DNA of 8,909 nt from an uncultured Actinomycetes bacterium (GCA_903921405.1 CAIXPV010000005.1:1-8909); one strand, 5' to 3'. Positions 1 to 6,202 are shown, numbered from the stretch's first letter. Program-made: numbers and translations. Notes: generated from the sequence alone by a model not told the origin.

Positions 1-842
1 CTCAGATACAGAAAAATCCACATACTTTTCTAGTTGCTGCAGGTCAAGAACCAACATTTACAGATCCAACCGGGCGATACATGCGCATTATTTTTGTAGC
101 TAACGATGGCATAGGTGATGCATCGACTAGGGATTTAGTGCAAAAGCTGAGATCTAATTTAATTCCGGAGGCGGGATTTCCTAAGAGTGCAAAGATCTAT
201 GTGGGCGGTGCGCCTGCACAAGGCGTAGATTTAGTACACACGATCTTTACAACCTTTCCGTGGATTATTCTGCTCATCCTGATTTTTACTTTTCTTATTC
301 TTATGCGAGCAATGCGTTCAGTGATCTTGCCTCTTAAAGCAATTGCCCTAGATCTGATATCAATCGCAACTGCTCTAAGTGCCCTTGTCCTTGTCTTCAA
401 ATTTGGTTTTGCATCATCGCTCTTGGGTACATATCGCCTTGATCAAATAGAAGTCTGGGTCGTCATCTTTCTCTTTGCTGTTCTCTTTGGCCTATCGATG
501 GATTATGAAGTCTTCCTCGTTTCTAGAATGCGTGAGGCACGAGATAATGGCGCCAGTAATTCGCAAGCAATTGTTGAAGGTCTGGCACATACAGGAACAG
601 TGGTGAGTGCAGCGGCAGTAATTTTAGTTGGCGCACTCAGTGGCTTAGTCAACGGTCACTTTGCTGGTTTGCAGCAGTTGGGTATTGGCCTTGCTGTGGG
701 TATTTTGATCGATGCCACATTAATACGTGGTCTTTTATTGCCAAGCTCCATGGTGCTGCTGGGTCGCTGGAATTGGTGGCTTCCGCAAGGAATTGCTCGA
801 GTATTAAAAACTAAAGCCTCACCCCTGAATGACCAGGAGTGA
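1..842 (+). CDS. MMPL family (RND-type) membrane transporter, C-terminal part
   Basis: This is the 3' part of a larger gene. The reading frame is open from the first full codon at base 3, so the first ATG (81) is internal and not the start. The visible 279 residues begin with the end of an extracytoplasmic domain. Then follow a hydrophobic helix (about residues 80-101), a second (108-132), a third leading into the signature 'GLSMDYEVFLVSRMRE' (about 163-178), and two or three more helices up to about residue 252. The MDYEVFL motif and the final Gly-rich helices ending 'GILIDATLIRGLLLPS' are typical of the second half of MMPL/YdfJ proteins. These export lipids, surface polymers or drugs using the proton gradient; the substrate cannot be read here. 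The gene converges on the secreted-protein operon, with 22 bases between stop codons. Family call is firm; function within the family is open. Confidence 0.93.
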   Translation, partial: QIQKNPHTFLVAAGQEPTFTDPTGRYMRIIFVANDGIGDASTRDLVQKLRSNLIPEAGFPKSAKIYVGGAPAQGVDLVHTIFTTFPWIILLILIFTFLILMRAMRSVILPLKAIALDLISIATALSALVLVFKFGFASSLLGTYRLDQIEVWVVIFLFAVLFGLSMDYEVFLVSRMREARDNGASNSQAIVEGLAHTGTVVSAAAVILVGALSGLVNGHFAGLQQLGIGLAVGILIDATLIRGLLLPSSMVLLGRWNWWLPQGIARVLKTKASPLNDQE

Positions 843-850
843 GGCTTTAG
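811..850. terminator. Bidirectional hairpin terminator between convergent genes
   Basis: A perfect 12-bp inverted repeat, CTAAAGCCTCAC (811-822) with GTGAGGCTTTAG (839-850). After one mismatch a further 3-bp helix (824-826 with 835-837) closes an 8-base loop. Read on the minus strand the stem is followed by TTTTTAATAC, a classical intrinsic-terminator tail for the operon ending at 865. Read on the plus strand the A-rich left arm and TTTAG right arm give a weaker tail for the MMPL gene. The left arm lies in the last codons of the MMPL gene and the right arm contains its TGA stop (840-842). Confidence 0.88.
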
Positions 851-864
851 CCCTCAAGTTAGTG

Positions 865-2550
865 CTACTTCGTGATGTTGATTGCAAAGTGGAACGCTGG
901 AATTTGATATCCAAACGCTAACCCTGCGAAATCACGATCAAACGTTAAAACAGGAGTCATTCCATATGGAGTATTTCCATATGAAGGCTGCTGTGTATAA
1001 AGCAGTGGGCGAAGATCAATAACATGAGTCCCTACTCCGCCTAGAGCTTTTAGATGAACTACCAGATATCCATTTGAATTAAAGCCGCAGCCATATCCAA
1101 TATAGCTATTGTCATATGTCACGGCCAACGTATTATCAAACTGGGTCCAGCCCACGCCTTTGATACTGATTGTAAACTCTTCGCCCTGTTTGAAAGTGTT
1201 CGTAGGTGCTCCAGCACCACCCTTAGCAAATGCCTCAATAGATCCAGATAGATCAGCTTTAGCTAGACCCAAACCAATAGTCTTACCATTCTTATCAAGG
1301 AAAGGCATAATGCTTTCTTTAACATAGAAAGAAGTCTGAGCTTCGATCATATCGCCTTGCTTAATCTGGATTACATGCCACCCACCGAGATGATCTGGAA
1401 TTGTAACCTCTTTGCTCATTGAGCTACCCGAAACATCTACAGTTGCTAAGGGAATTGAGTTATACACCCAGCAAGTACCAGTTGTGCAGTTAACGCGATT
1501 TCCAACAACTGTTGCCCAAACAATTTGATGAGATCCAGTAGTTGTTAAACCATTAACATTCACAGTTGTCTTACTTCCAACTGGGCCGCTTTCAACTGAA
1601 AGAGAGGCAACTGCTTTAGTAGCAGGATCCAATCCAATATTTGACAGAGTTGTGCGTGCAGATACTGATGGAGTTACCTTGGCTGGCCACTGAGTCCATG
1701 GCTTAAAAGCTCCATTATCCTTCGTAATCGTGAAGACTCCAGATCCACTATTTGCATAAGGTACTGGTGATTGCATCACGTTTAAGTAAGAGAAGGAGAT
1801 AGCTTCATTAGCTTGGACATAGTGCTTACCAACCACGCCTGAAGCCAAAATGACGGCAGTTGCTGTTCCTCTAGTCCAGCGCGCCATCATTTCACCCGCA
1901 AAGTGGTTGTCATAAATTAGAGCTGCACCAGCTGCATACAACTTAGGTCCAAGGCCTGTGTATGTAACTGTTATTGGAGTGCCGACTGGACCGCTCGTTG
2001 GTGTCATTGTGAATCCACGTGCTACCTGAATACCTCCATGGCCCGCACCAACTCCTGCTGCGATGGCATAAATATCATGCACCCCGCCCCAGTCTGATGG
2101 AATCTTTGTTTTGAAGGTAAATGAGCCTGTGGAATCAGTTGTAACAGTTGCCATGTCAACGTTGTAGTTAACATAACTTGTTCCCATGTAGTTGACCGTA
2201 TTTGGTTCTATTCCTGCAACCCAACTGGCATCAGAAGTCGACCACGTTAATGTGAACGTTGAATTCGGCGCCATTGCCTTGCCCGAAACAACCATGGGAT
2301 CTCCCACGATGCCTTGTGCAGGAACAACGGTTAAGTTGACCATCGATTGAGGTGACGTAAATGCGGCAACCTTTGTTCCGGTAAATGGAACTGCAGGAAT
2401 GTTTGGAATTCCAGCCGGGGCGATTAATGTGGTTCCAACAGCAGCATCTGCGCCACTTGCTGGATTCACCATGGCCACTGCCATGGTGAATACAACAACT
2501 GAACTAACAGCAACTGCACTTCTTAATTTTCTACTGAACTGTGCTTCCAT
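865..2550 (-). CDS. Secreted protein with four Ig/IPT-like modules (A-B-A-B), uncharacterised
   Basis: A 561-residue exported protein with a Sec signal peptide: basic start, hydrophobic core at about 11-30, likely cleavage near residues 34-37. The mature part reads as four beta-sandwich modules. A1 (about 72-180) and A2 (about 314-412) both open with a Gly-Pro/Ile-Val-Gly motif and share 'IP...GGxH' (150-158 and 384-392). B1 (about 181-278) and B2 (about 454-541) share a Tyr-Asp-Asn motif (213-215 and 479-481) and a late Gly-x-His. All four modules therefore end in Gly-x-His (H158, H243, H392, H509). C355 and C360 could form a disulfide. There is no LPxTG anchor, lipobox or C-terminal membrane helix. 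From memory it resembles a widespread family of unknown function in environmental bacteria. The ATG is supported by AGAGAAGG (2558-2565) seven bases upstream. It is the last gene of a three-gene operon. Possible roles are adhesion, a surface layer or an extracellular partner protein; none is shown. Confidence 0.85.
   Translation of the reverse strand: MEAQFSRKLRSAVAVSSVVVFTMAVAMVNPASGADAAVGTTLIAPAGIPNIPAVPFTGTKVAAFTSPQSMVNLTVVPAQGIVGDPMVVSGKAMAPNSTFTLTWSTSDASWVAGIEPNTVNYMGTSYVNYNVDMATVTTDSTGSFTFKTKIPSDWGGVHDIYAIAAGVGAGHGGIQVARGFTMTPTSGPVGTPITVTYTGLGPKLYAAGAALIYDNHFAGEMMARWTRGTATAVILASGVVGKHYVQANEAISFSYLNVMQSPVPYANSGSGVFTITKDNGAFKPWTQWPAKVTPSVSARTTLSNIGLDPATKAVASLSVESGPVGSKTTVNVNGLTTTGSHQIVWATVVGNRVNCTTGTCWVYNSIPLATVDVSGSSMSKEVTIPDHLGGWHVIQIKQGDMIEAQTSFYVKESIMPFLDKNGKTIGLGLAKADLSGSIEAFAKGGAGAPTNTFKQGEEFTISIKGVGWTQFDNTLAVTYDNSYIGYGCGFNSNGYLVVHLKALGGVGTHVIDLRPLLYTQQPSYGNTPYGMTPVLTFDRDFAGLAFGYQIPAFHFAINITK
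2464..2491 (-). other. Perfect 12-bp hairpin inside signal-peptide codons
   Basis: Arms ATTCACCATGGC (2464-2475) and GCCATGGTGAAT (2480-2491) are perfectly complementary around a four-base loop. The hairpin covers nucleotides 60-87 of the 561-residue protein's coding sequence, encoding Phe21 to Asn29 in the hydrophobic core of the signal peptide. Such a long perfect stem is not needed to encode hydrophobic residues. In the operon mRNA it could pause ribosomes, stabilise a processed 3' transcript or tune expression; this is inference. Chance remains possible. Confidence 0.6.
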
Positions 2551-2577
2551 TTTCTTACCTTCTCTCCGTAATGTGAA

Positions 2578-3528
2578 TTAAGCCTTTGGAAGTGCGTAAA
2601 GAGTCAACTTAGATGCATCGGTAAAGTTTGATGACCAAGTTGCAGTTGCACCTTTTAGAACTGGTGAAACTGTAACTGTGCGGTAGTAGCTCACTCGCTC
2701 ATAGACAACACTGCCATTTTCAACAACGCGCTTTCCGTTGAGCATTTTTGGAACTAGCTTGGTTGAAAGAACCTTCATGGATGTTGTGTCCTTAGCGACC
2801 ATTGTGACTTTGTAGCTGATAATTCCTAAAGTGTTGTACAAAGGTGCTGCACCAGTCTTAAGAATCGCGGTCCAGAAAGCTACTCCGCTGTGATTGCCGT
2901 AAGACATTGGGAGTGGATCTTTAACGCCTGCAACTTCGATAAATGCTTTAGCAGTGTTATTTGTATCCATAACTGCTCCGCCTTGATCGGCATTATTAGC
3001 ATAGATTCGGAAGACAATTGTTTGGCCAATAATGTATTCGCTGGCAATAGTGCAACCAACCCCAAAACGTGGAGCTAATGCGCCAGTTGAACCACTAGCT
3101 AATACGGTATCGACGTAGATATGAATTGGTGAGACTATGCCCTGAACTGGTACACCGACTTTTACATTAAAGACTGGTGAATCAATAGGTGAAAAAGCGG
3201 CGGCATCTGTTGGTGTAAATACTCCAGAAAGAGCAACTGATCCTGCTGCAGCTGGTATCCATGAGCATCTAGCAACGAAAGGTGTGACAGTAGTTGTAGG
3301 AACTGCTTCACAACCGACAATAGCTGCTCCACCTGCAAAGAACTTTACGTTACCCGCGTTATTTGCTGTTGCATTAATTGTGATGGGAGCAAGCCCATAG
3401 ACGCCGCTACCACCCGAGAGGATTAGCGTTGAAGCTGCTGGTGCAGCTTGCGCAGGTGTTCCTCCGACAAAAATACCGCCTATAAGTGCTACTGCACCGA
3501 TGATTGCGGTTGATATCTTTCTGTTCAT
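2578..3528 (-). CDS. Secreted Ig-like domain protein with an uncharacterised C-terminal domain
   Basis: A 316-residue exported protein. The signal peptide (lysine/arginine start, hydrophobic 7-22, 'PAQA' cleavage near residue 28) is clear. Residues about 33-125 look like a bacterial Ig-like domain of the Big_3_5 kind: 'GNVKFFAGGAAIVGC' followed by an 'AAGSVALSGVFTPTD' strand pair, with C73 and C88 placed to form a disulfide. Residues about 133-300 form a second domain containing 'GQTIVFRIYANN', 'MSYGNHSGVAFWTA' and 'ISYKVTMVAKD'. I recall similar FWTA-type domains in periplasmic proteins of environmental bacteria, but I cannot name a family. A strong Shine-Dalgarno AGAAGGAG (3534-3541) sits five bases before the ATG. 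It lies 43 bases after the 228-residue gene and 27 bases before the 561-residue gene, so it is probably co-transcribed and may act with the latter. Function unknown. Confidence 0.85.
   Translation of the reverse strand: MNRKISTAIIGAVALIGGIFVGGTPAQAAPAASTLILSGGSGVYGLAPITINATANNAGNVKFFAGGAAIVGCEAVPTTTVTPFVARCSWIPAAAGSVALSGVFTPTDAAAFSPIDSPVFNVKVGVPVQGIVSPIHIYVDTVLASGSTGALAPRFGVGCTIASEYIIGQTIVFRIYANNADQGGAVMDTNNTAKAFIEVAGVKDPLPMSYGNHSGVAFWTAILKTGAAPLYNTLGIISYKVTMVAKDTTSMKVLSTKLVPKMLNGKRVVENGSVVYERVSYYRTVTVSPVLKGATATWSSNFTDASKLTLYALPKA
3432..3449 (-). other. 7-bp hairpin at the signal-peptide cleavage codons
   Basis: AAGCTGC (3432-3438) pairs perfectly with GCAGCTT (3443-3449) around a TGGT/ACCA loop. 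It spans nucleotides 80-97 of the 316-residue protein's coding sequence, at the Ala-rich cleavage site. It is shorter and less striking than the hairpin in the following gene but sits at a similar distance from the start codon. Ala codons (GCN) easily give GC-rich complementarity, so chance is likely. Confidence 0.3.
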
Positions 3529-3571
3529 TTCAACTCCTTCTATAACTAAGTACTACTTGAGGTTTGTTCAA

Positions 3572-4258
3572 TTACTTTGTATTGATATTTCCACTAAGAG
3601 TGATCTTGAAAGCATTGGTCTCACTCTTTCCAGCTGTTGTTGATTTAATTGCAAAACTTCCAGTTACTTTCAAAGTTCCTGTGGCTCCTGCATATTTACC
3701 AGTTCCACCATTGATTACTGCGTTTCCAGTAATTGCGATAGTGGTTGGTGCATCTGCATCTTCTGCACATGCTTTGGCAGATGAGTCAAATGAAACTTTG
3801 AGTGTGTTACCGCCACCGCTAAGAGTTCCAGATCCATTAAAAGAATCGCATTGGCTAGCTGGTGCTGCCGAACCTATTCCCTGAAGATCGCTTAACCCAA
3901 GTGCATTCGTTCCGGCTGCATCAACTGAAGTGACCTGAACAAAGCTGTCTCCCCACAGTAGGCCAATTTTTCCAGTGTATGTTCCGTTAAACGCTACTAC
4001 TGCTGCGGTTGATTTTGTTGTTGCCGCTGCTGTTGGCTTAACAGTCGCCTGAGCAACTGGTTTAGTAGTTGTATACCCGGTTGGGCACTTAGGCTTTGCT
4101 GCAGTTACTTTCTTAACAACAGTTCCTTTGTAACATGTGATTGTCTTTGTAGCTGCATTTGCACTGCTAACGGTAGACATCAATAATGCGCTAGCACTAA
4201 GCACAACCAACACCTTTACTAAATATGATTTATTGATTAATTTCACTTTAAGCCTCAT
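3572..4258 (-). CDS. Secreted protein with cysteine-pair head and beta-barrel-like domain
   Basis: A 228-residue exported protein, first gene of the secreted-protein operon. A basic start and hydrophobic stretch (about 12-30) end at an 'ANA' cleavage site near residue 35. The mature N-terminus is a short two-cysteine head, 'TCYKGTVVKKV...KCPTGY' (C42 and C58). I recall this head in many secreted proteins of freshwater actinobacteria, where it may act as a small disulfide-closed wall- or surface-binding unit (inference). A Thr/Ala/Lys/Pro linker (about 63-88) follows. The C-terminal domain (about 89-228) contains 'GNAVINGGTGKYAGATGTLKVTGSF', which resembles the strands of allene-oxide-cyclase/dirigent-like small barrels, with a second cysteine pair (C137, C164). 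The start is uncertain: the ATG at 4258 has AGGGAG only two bases upstream, whereas a GTG at 4246 has GAGG at an ideal six bases. Either leaves the signal peptide intact. Function unknown. Confidence 0.82.
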   Translation of the reverse strand: MRLKVKLINKSYLVKVLVVLSASALLMSTVSSANAATKTITCYKGTVVKKVTAAKPKCPTGYTTTKPVAQATVKPTAAATTKSTAAVVAFNGTYTGKIGLLWGDSFVQVTSVDAAGTNALGLSDLQGIGSAAPASQCDSFNGSGTLSGGGNTLKVSFDSSAKACAEDADAPTTIAITGNAVINGGTGKYAGATGTLKVTGSFAIKSTTAGKSETNAFKITLSGNINTK

Positions 4259-4266
4259 CTCTCCCT
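4253..4266 (-). promoter_or_regulatory. Overlapping ribosome-binding sites that leave the start ambiguous
   Basis: On the minus strand AGGGAG (4261-4266) lies two bases before the ATG at 4258, which is too close for efficient use. AGATGAGG (4253-4260) overlaps that ATG and lies six bases before an in-frame GTG (4244-4246). Spacing favours the GTG, giving a 224-residue product; start-codon type favours the ATG. Confidence 0.5.
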
Positions 4267-4332
4267 GTGGTTTTTCTACTTACTTACAGGCAAATCCTTT
4301 CACTCAAGGTTTATTTATCGCTGAAATCAGTG

Positions 4333-4344
4333 AGGGGTACCCCT
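4333..4344. promoter_or_regulatory. Perfect 12-bp dyad AGGGGTACCCCT, operator candidate
   Basis: A perfect palindrome upstream of the secreted-protein operon. It is nested between CTGAAA (4321-4326) and TTTCAG (4344-4349), so a longer, competing hairpin is also possible. It lies just downstream of the -10-like TAATAC on the minus strand, roughly where transcription would start. The position fits a repressor site or 5'-leader structure, but there is no direct evidence. Confidence 0.4.
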
Positions 4345-4351
4345 TTCAGGA

Positions 4352-4380
4352 GTATTACGTGAATCACGTTGTCGATCTAA
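4352..4380 (-). promoter_or_regulatory. Weak candidate promoter for the secreted-protein operon
   Basis: On the minus strand TAATAC (4352-4357) matches four of six bases of the consensus -10. A 17-base spacer leads to TTAGAT (4375-4380), a poor -35. It would give a leader of roughly 85-90 bases. No better promoter pair was found by eye in 4259-4520, but AT-rich actinobacterial promoters often lack a recognisable -35. Confidence 0.28.
4357..4369. promoter_or_regulatory. Perfect 13-bp odd-centred dyad, operator candidate
   Basis: ACGTGA-A-TCACGT is perfectly symmetric about its central base. On the minus strand it sits directly upstream of a TAATAC hexamer (4352-4357) that could be a -10 element, with a poor -35 (TTAGAT, 4375-4380) seventeen bases further up. 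A dyad in the -35/-10 spacer is the usual place for a repressor. The core promoter match is weak, so the operator reading is tentative. Confidence 0.42.
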
Positions 4381-4447
4381 ATATCTTGTAGGTCACAATT
4401 AGGGGGGTTGGCTAATGCTTTTTGTGATTTTTTAGCGAGGGTTTTTA

Positions 4448-4492
4448 TGACATATCAGACAAATGTCAATCTAAAACACATGAATTATTCAT
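4448..4492. repeat. Two inverted repeats downstream of the phosphatase gene
   Basis: TGACAT (4448-4453) and ATGTCA (4463-4468) form a 6-bp inverted repeat around nine bases. ATGAAT-T-ATTCAT (4480-4492) is a perfect 13-bp odd-centred dyad that cannot fold as a full hairpin, because its centre is one base. Neither is followed by the T-run of an intrinsic terminator in the minus direction. They may be protein-binding sites or simple AT-rich chance. The rest of 4259-4520 holds no gene I can support. Confidence 0.3.
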
Positions 4493-4520
4493 TAGAAAAT
4501 TGATGGCTTGTGAGGGCTAA

Positions 4521-6125
4521 TTACCCTTTTGGTTTAATTGTGTAGCTATGTGCAATTTCTAAATTCTTCCGGCTAACATCTTGATTTCTAGCAGCTAAAA
4601 AATATTCAACTTTGGCGGCATTCGATGTAACACTAACTCGAACATGACCCGAGTTTGGAGCTTTGATCCCTGAGGTATAGGCAGAATCATTAAAAAATGA
4701 AAATGTATCATCGGCAGGATTTGGCATTGACTGATAGATCAAACCATCGCGCTCTTGATGTACAAAAATGTGGTCATGGCCTTGAAAGAAGATACTCACT
4801 TTGTTTTTTACCATAAGGTCATGAATAGGTAGCTCCCAATTAGGCCGTTCATTTGCAAAAGTGCTCTTGCCTTTAGGATCTAAGCCGCCCCATTCATAAT
4901 TGGTCGATACTTCTACACCTCCCCGCCCAGTCCCTAAGACATGATGCGCAAAGACGAACTTATATTTAGCAGTACTTGTTTCAAGAGTTTTCTTCAACCA
5001 TGCATACTGCTCGTCACCGATTCCAATAGCCCATAAATCAGTGGCTCTGCCATTCGCGGCAGTGGGAGCTGTTGAACCTGTAGGTTTTTTTGTGGGTTTT
5101 GGTTTGTTCGGTGCCTTTGAGTTAGTTGGCGCAGGTGATTCGATCCCCGAGGCTGTAGTGCTTGGCGTACTAACCGGAATATCTTCGGGTACAACCACGC
5201 CGGCAACATTATCTACGGCAAATTTTGAATGCCAGTATGGGTCTAATGAAATAAAGAGAGCATCTCCCCAGGTCCATGAAAAATAATCACGTGGTAGGCC
5301 AACACCGGCAATCTCATGTGCATCACCAGAGTAGAAATTATTTGGTGCTGGAAGTGGGTAGTACTTTAACCGTGCATTGCCAGCTAAGACAGCCGGGTTA
5401 GTTGTTCCGCCATCTAATAAATATTCAGCTGCTTGTTCATGATTTCCATTGACTAAATAGATAGGTACGCTGCTGCCAGCAATTGAGAGCCAATTACGGT
5501 GAGTTCGATATATTTTCTCGACATTTGCTTGATCGGCTTGACCCTTGCTAATGATCGGATCAATACTGAAATCATCACCCAGCAGAATGTGAAAGTCTGG
5601 CTGTTGTGAAGCAATATTGGCCATTGTTACGTAATATAAATCAGAGTTGAACATTTTCCCGGCTCGTTCTGGATGCGTATCGCCTTGAACCGAAAAAGAA
5701 AATGAACTGCCTGCTTTTCGGGCAGTCATAAAGGAGTACTGCTTTCCTACAGTAAACGTTTTTACTGAGCTAGTTTTGTAACTCAACCGGTAATACACCT
5801 TAGAGTTTGATTTTAATCCAGCTAGTTCAAACACATGCGGGTTACCTGAAGATATCGTGGCTTGTGAACTCTTACTTGAATAGCGGGTCTTGGTATATCC
5901 GTATTCAATAAAAGCTAACAGATTTTCCGAGCTCAAGATGCTGATTGCTACTGAGGAGCCTGTTGGTCGACCGAGAATCTGATTCACAACTGGGGTCGTA
6001 GCACCTAACGCTTTACCAATTGGCGTTGATGCCAAAGCCGTCATAGCTGCCAATCCAAAAAGTGATCGGCGAGAGATAGGGCTCTTTGCCCAAGCCTTAA
6101 AAAGTATGGATGATTGTTGGCTCAT
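4521..6125 (-). CDS. Tat-exported purple-acid-phosphatase-like metallophosphoesterase
   Basis: A 534-residue calcineurin-like phosphoesterase. A Tat signal is visible: 'SRRSLFGLAAMTALA' with the twin arginine at 19-20. Residues about 45-135 look like the fibronectin-III-like N-terminal domain of purple acid phosphatases. The catalytic domain has all metal-binding blocks: GDTH (148-151), GDD (183-185), GNHE (227-230), AHH (393-395) and GHDH (449-452). It should therefore be a dinuclear-metal hydrolase acting outside the membrane on phosphate esters or related substrates, perhaps for phosphate scavenging; the substrate is not determinable. Residues about 309-361 are a Pro/Thr/Ser/Lys-rich low-complexity insertion between the GNHE and AHH blocks. 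An in-frame TAA two codons upstream fixes the ATG as the earliest start. There is no Shine-Dalgarno site; the gene may be nearly leaderless. It lies 77 bases after uppP on the same strand and may have its own promoter. Confidence 0.9.
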   Translation of the reverse strand: MSQQSSILFKAWAKSPISRRSLFGLAAMTALASTPIGKALGATTPVVNQILGRPTGSSVAISILSSENLLAFIEYGYTKTRYSSKSSQATISSGNPHVFELAGLKSNSKVYYRLSYKTSSVKTFTVGKQYSFMTARKAGSSFSFSVQGDTHPERAGKMFNSDLYYVTMANIASQQPDFHILLGDDFSIDPIISKGQADQANVEKIYRTHRNWLSIAGSSVPIYLVNGNHEQAAEYLLDGGTTNPAVLAGNARLKYYPLPAPNNFYSGDAHEIAGVGLPRDYFSWTWGDALFISLDPYWHSKFAVDNVAGVVVPEDIPVSTPSTTASGIESPAPTNSKAPNKPKPTKKPTGSTAPTAANGRATDLWAIGIGDEQYAWLKKTLETSTAKYKFVFAHHVLGTGRGGVEVSTNYEWGGLDPKGKSTFANERPNWELPIHDLMVKNKVSIFFQGHDHIFVHQERDGLIYQSMPNPADDTFSFFNDSAYTSGIKAPNSGHVRVSVTSNAAKVEYFLAARNQDVSRKNLEIAHSYTIKPKG

Positions 6126-6134
6126 GAATTAAAA

Positions 6135-6140
6135 ATACTA
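6135..6140 (-). promoter_or_regulatory. -10-like hexamer close to the phosphatase start
   Basis: TAGTAT on the minus strand ends nine bases before the ATG at 6125. No Shine-Dalgarno sequence is present, so transcription from here would give a leader of only a few bases. No convincing -35 is seen. The 77-base gap (6126-6202) holds nothing else I can support, including no clear terminator for uppP. Confidence 0.3.
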
Positions 6141-6202
6141 GGTAAGGCACCAGTTAGTTTTGCTTGAATCATGTGAATATTGGGAGAAGCATCGTGTAGC
6201 GA

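Noticed and set aside
961..983. 8-bp inverted repeat, CATATGGA (963-970) and TCCATATG (976-983)
   Set aside because: It comes from a repeated Tyr-Gly codon pair in the protein (YGNTPYG) and a self-complementary CATATG core, so coding explains it.
1109..1327. Plus-strand open frame of 72 codons opposite the 561-residue gene
   Set aside because: It lies wholly inside a well-supported gene on the other strand, with no ribosome-binding site or recognisable domain.
4137..4391. Plus-strand open frame of 84 codons reaching into the 4259-4520 gap
   Set aside because: Its first half is antisense to the signal-peptide codons of the 228-residue protein, which makes it look hydrophobic; it has no family resemblance or start signals.
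4393..4440. TCACAA/TTGTGA stem followed by TTTTTT as a plus-strand terminator
   Set aside because: No plus-strand gene ends here, the loop is about 23 bases and the stem is AT-rich; it is at best a protein-binding dyad.
4433..4478. TTGACA on the minus strand (near 4464-4470) as a -35 element for the secreted operon
   Set aside because: The nearest -10-like sequence is only about 14 bases away and the resulting leader would be near 190 bases; the spacing is poor.
5041..5286. Plus-strand open frame of 81 codons opposite the phosphatase
   Set aside because: Its hydrophobic, Gly-rich composition is the antisense of the Pro/Thr-rich insertion, not a membrane protein.
6150..6202. TGCTT/AAGCA 5-bp stem as a terminator after uppP
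   Set aside because: The loop is about 21 bases and no T-run follows in the minus direction; too weak to call.
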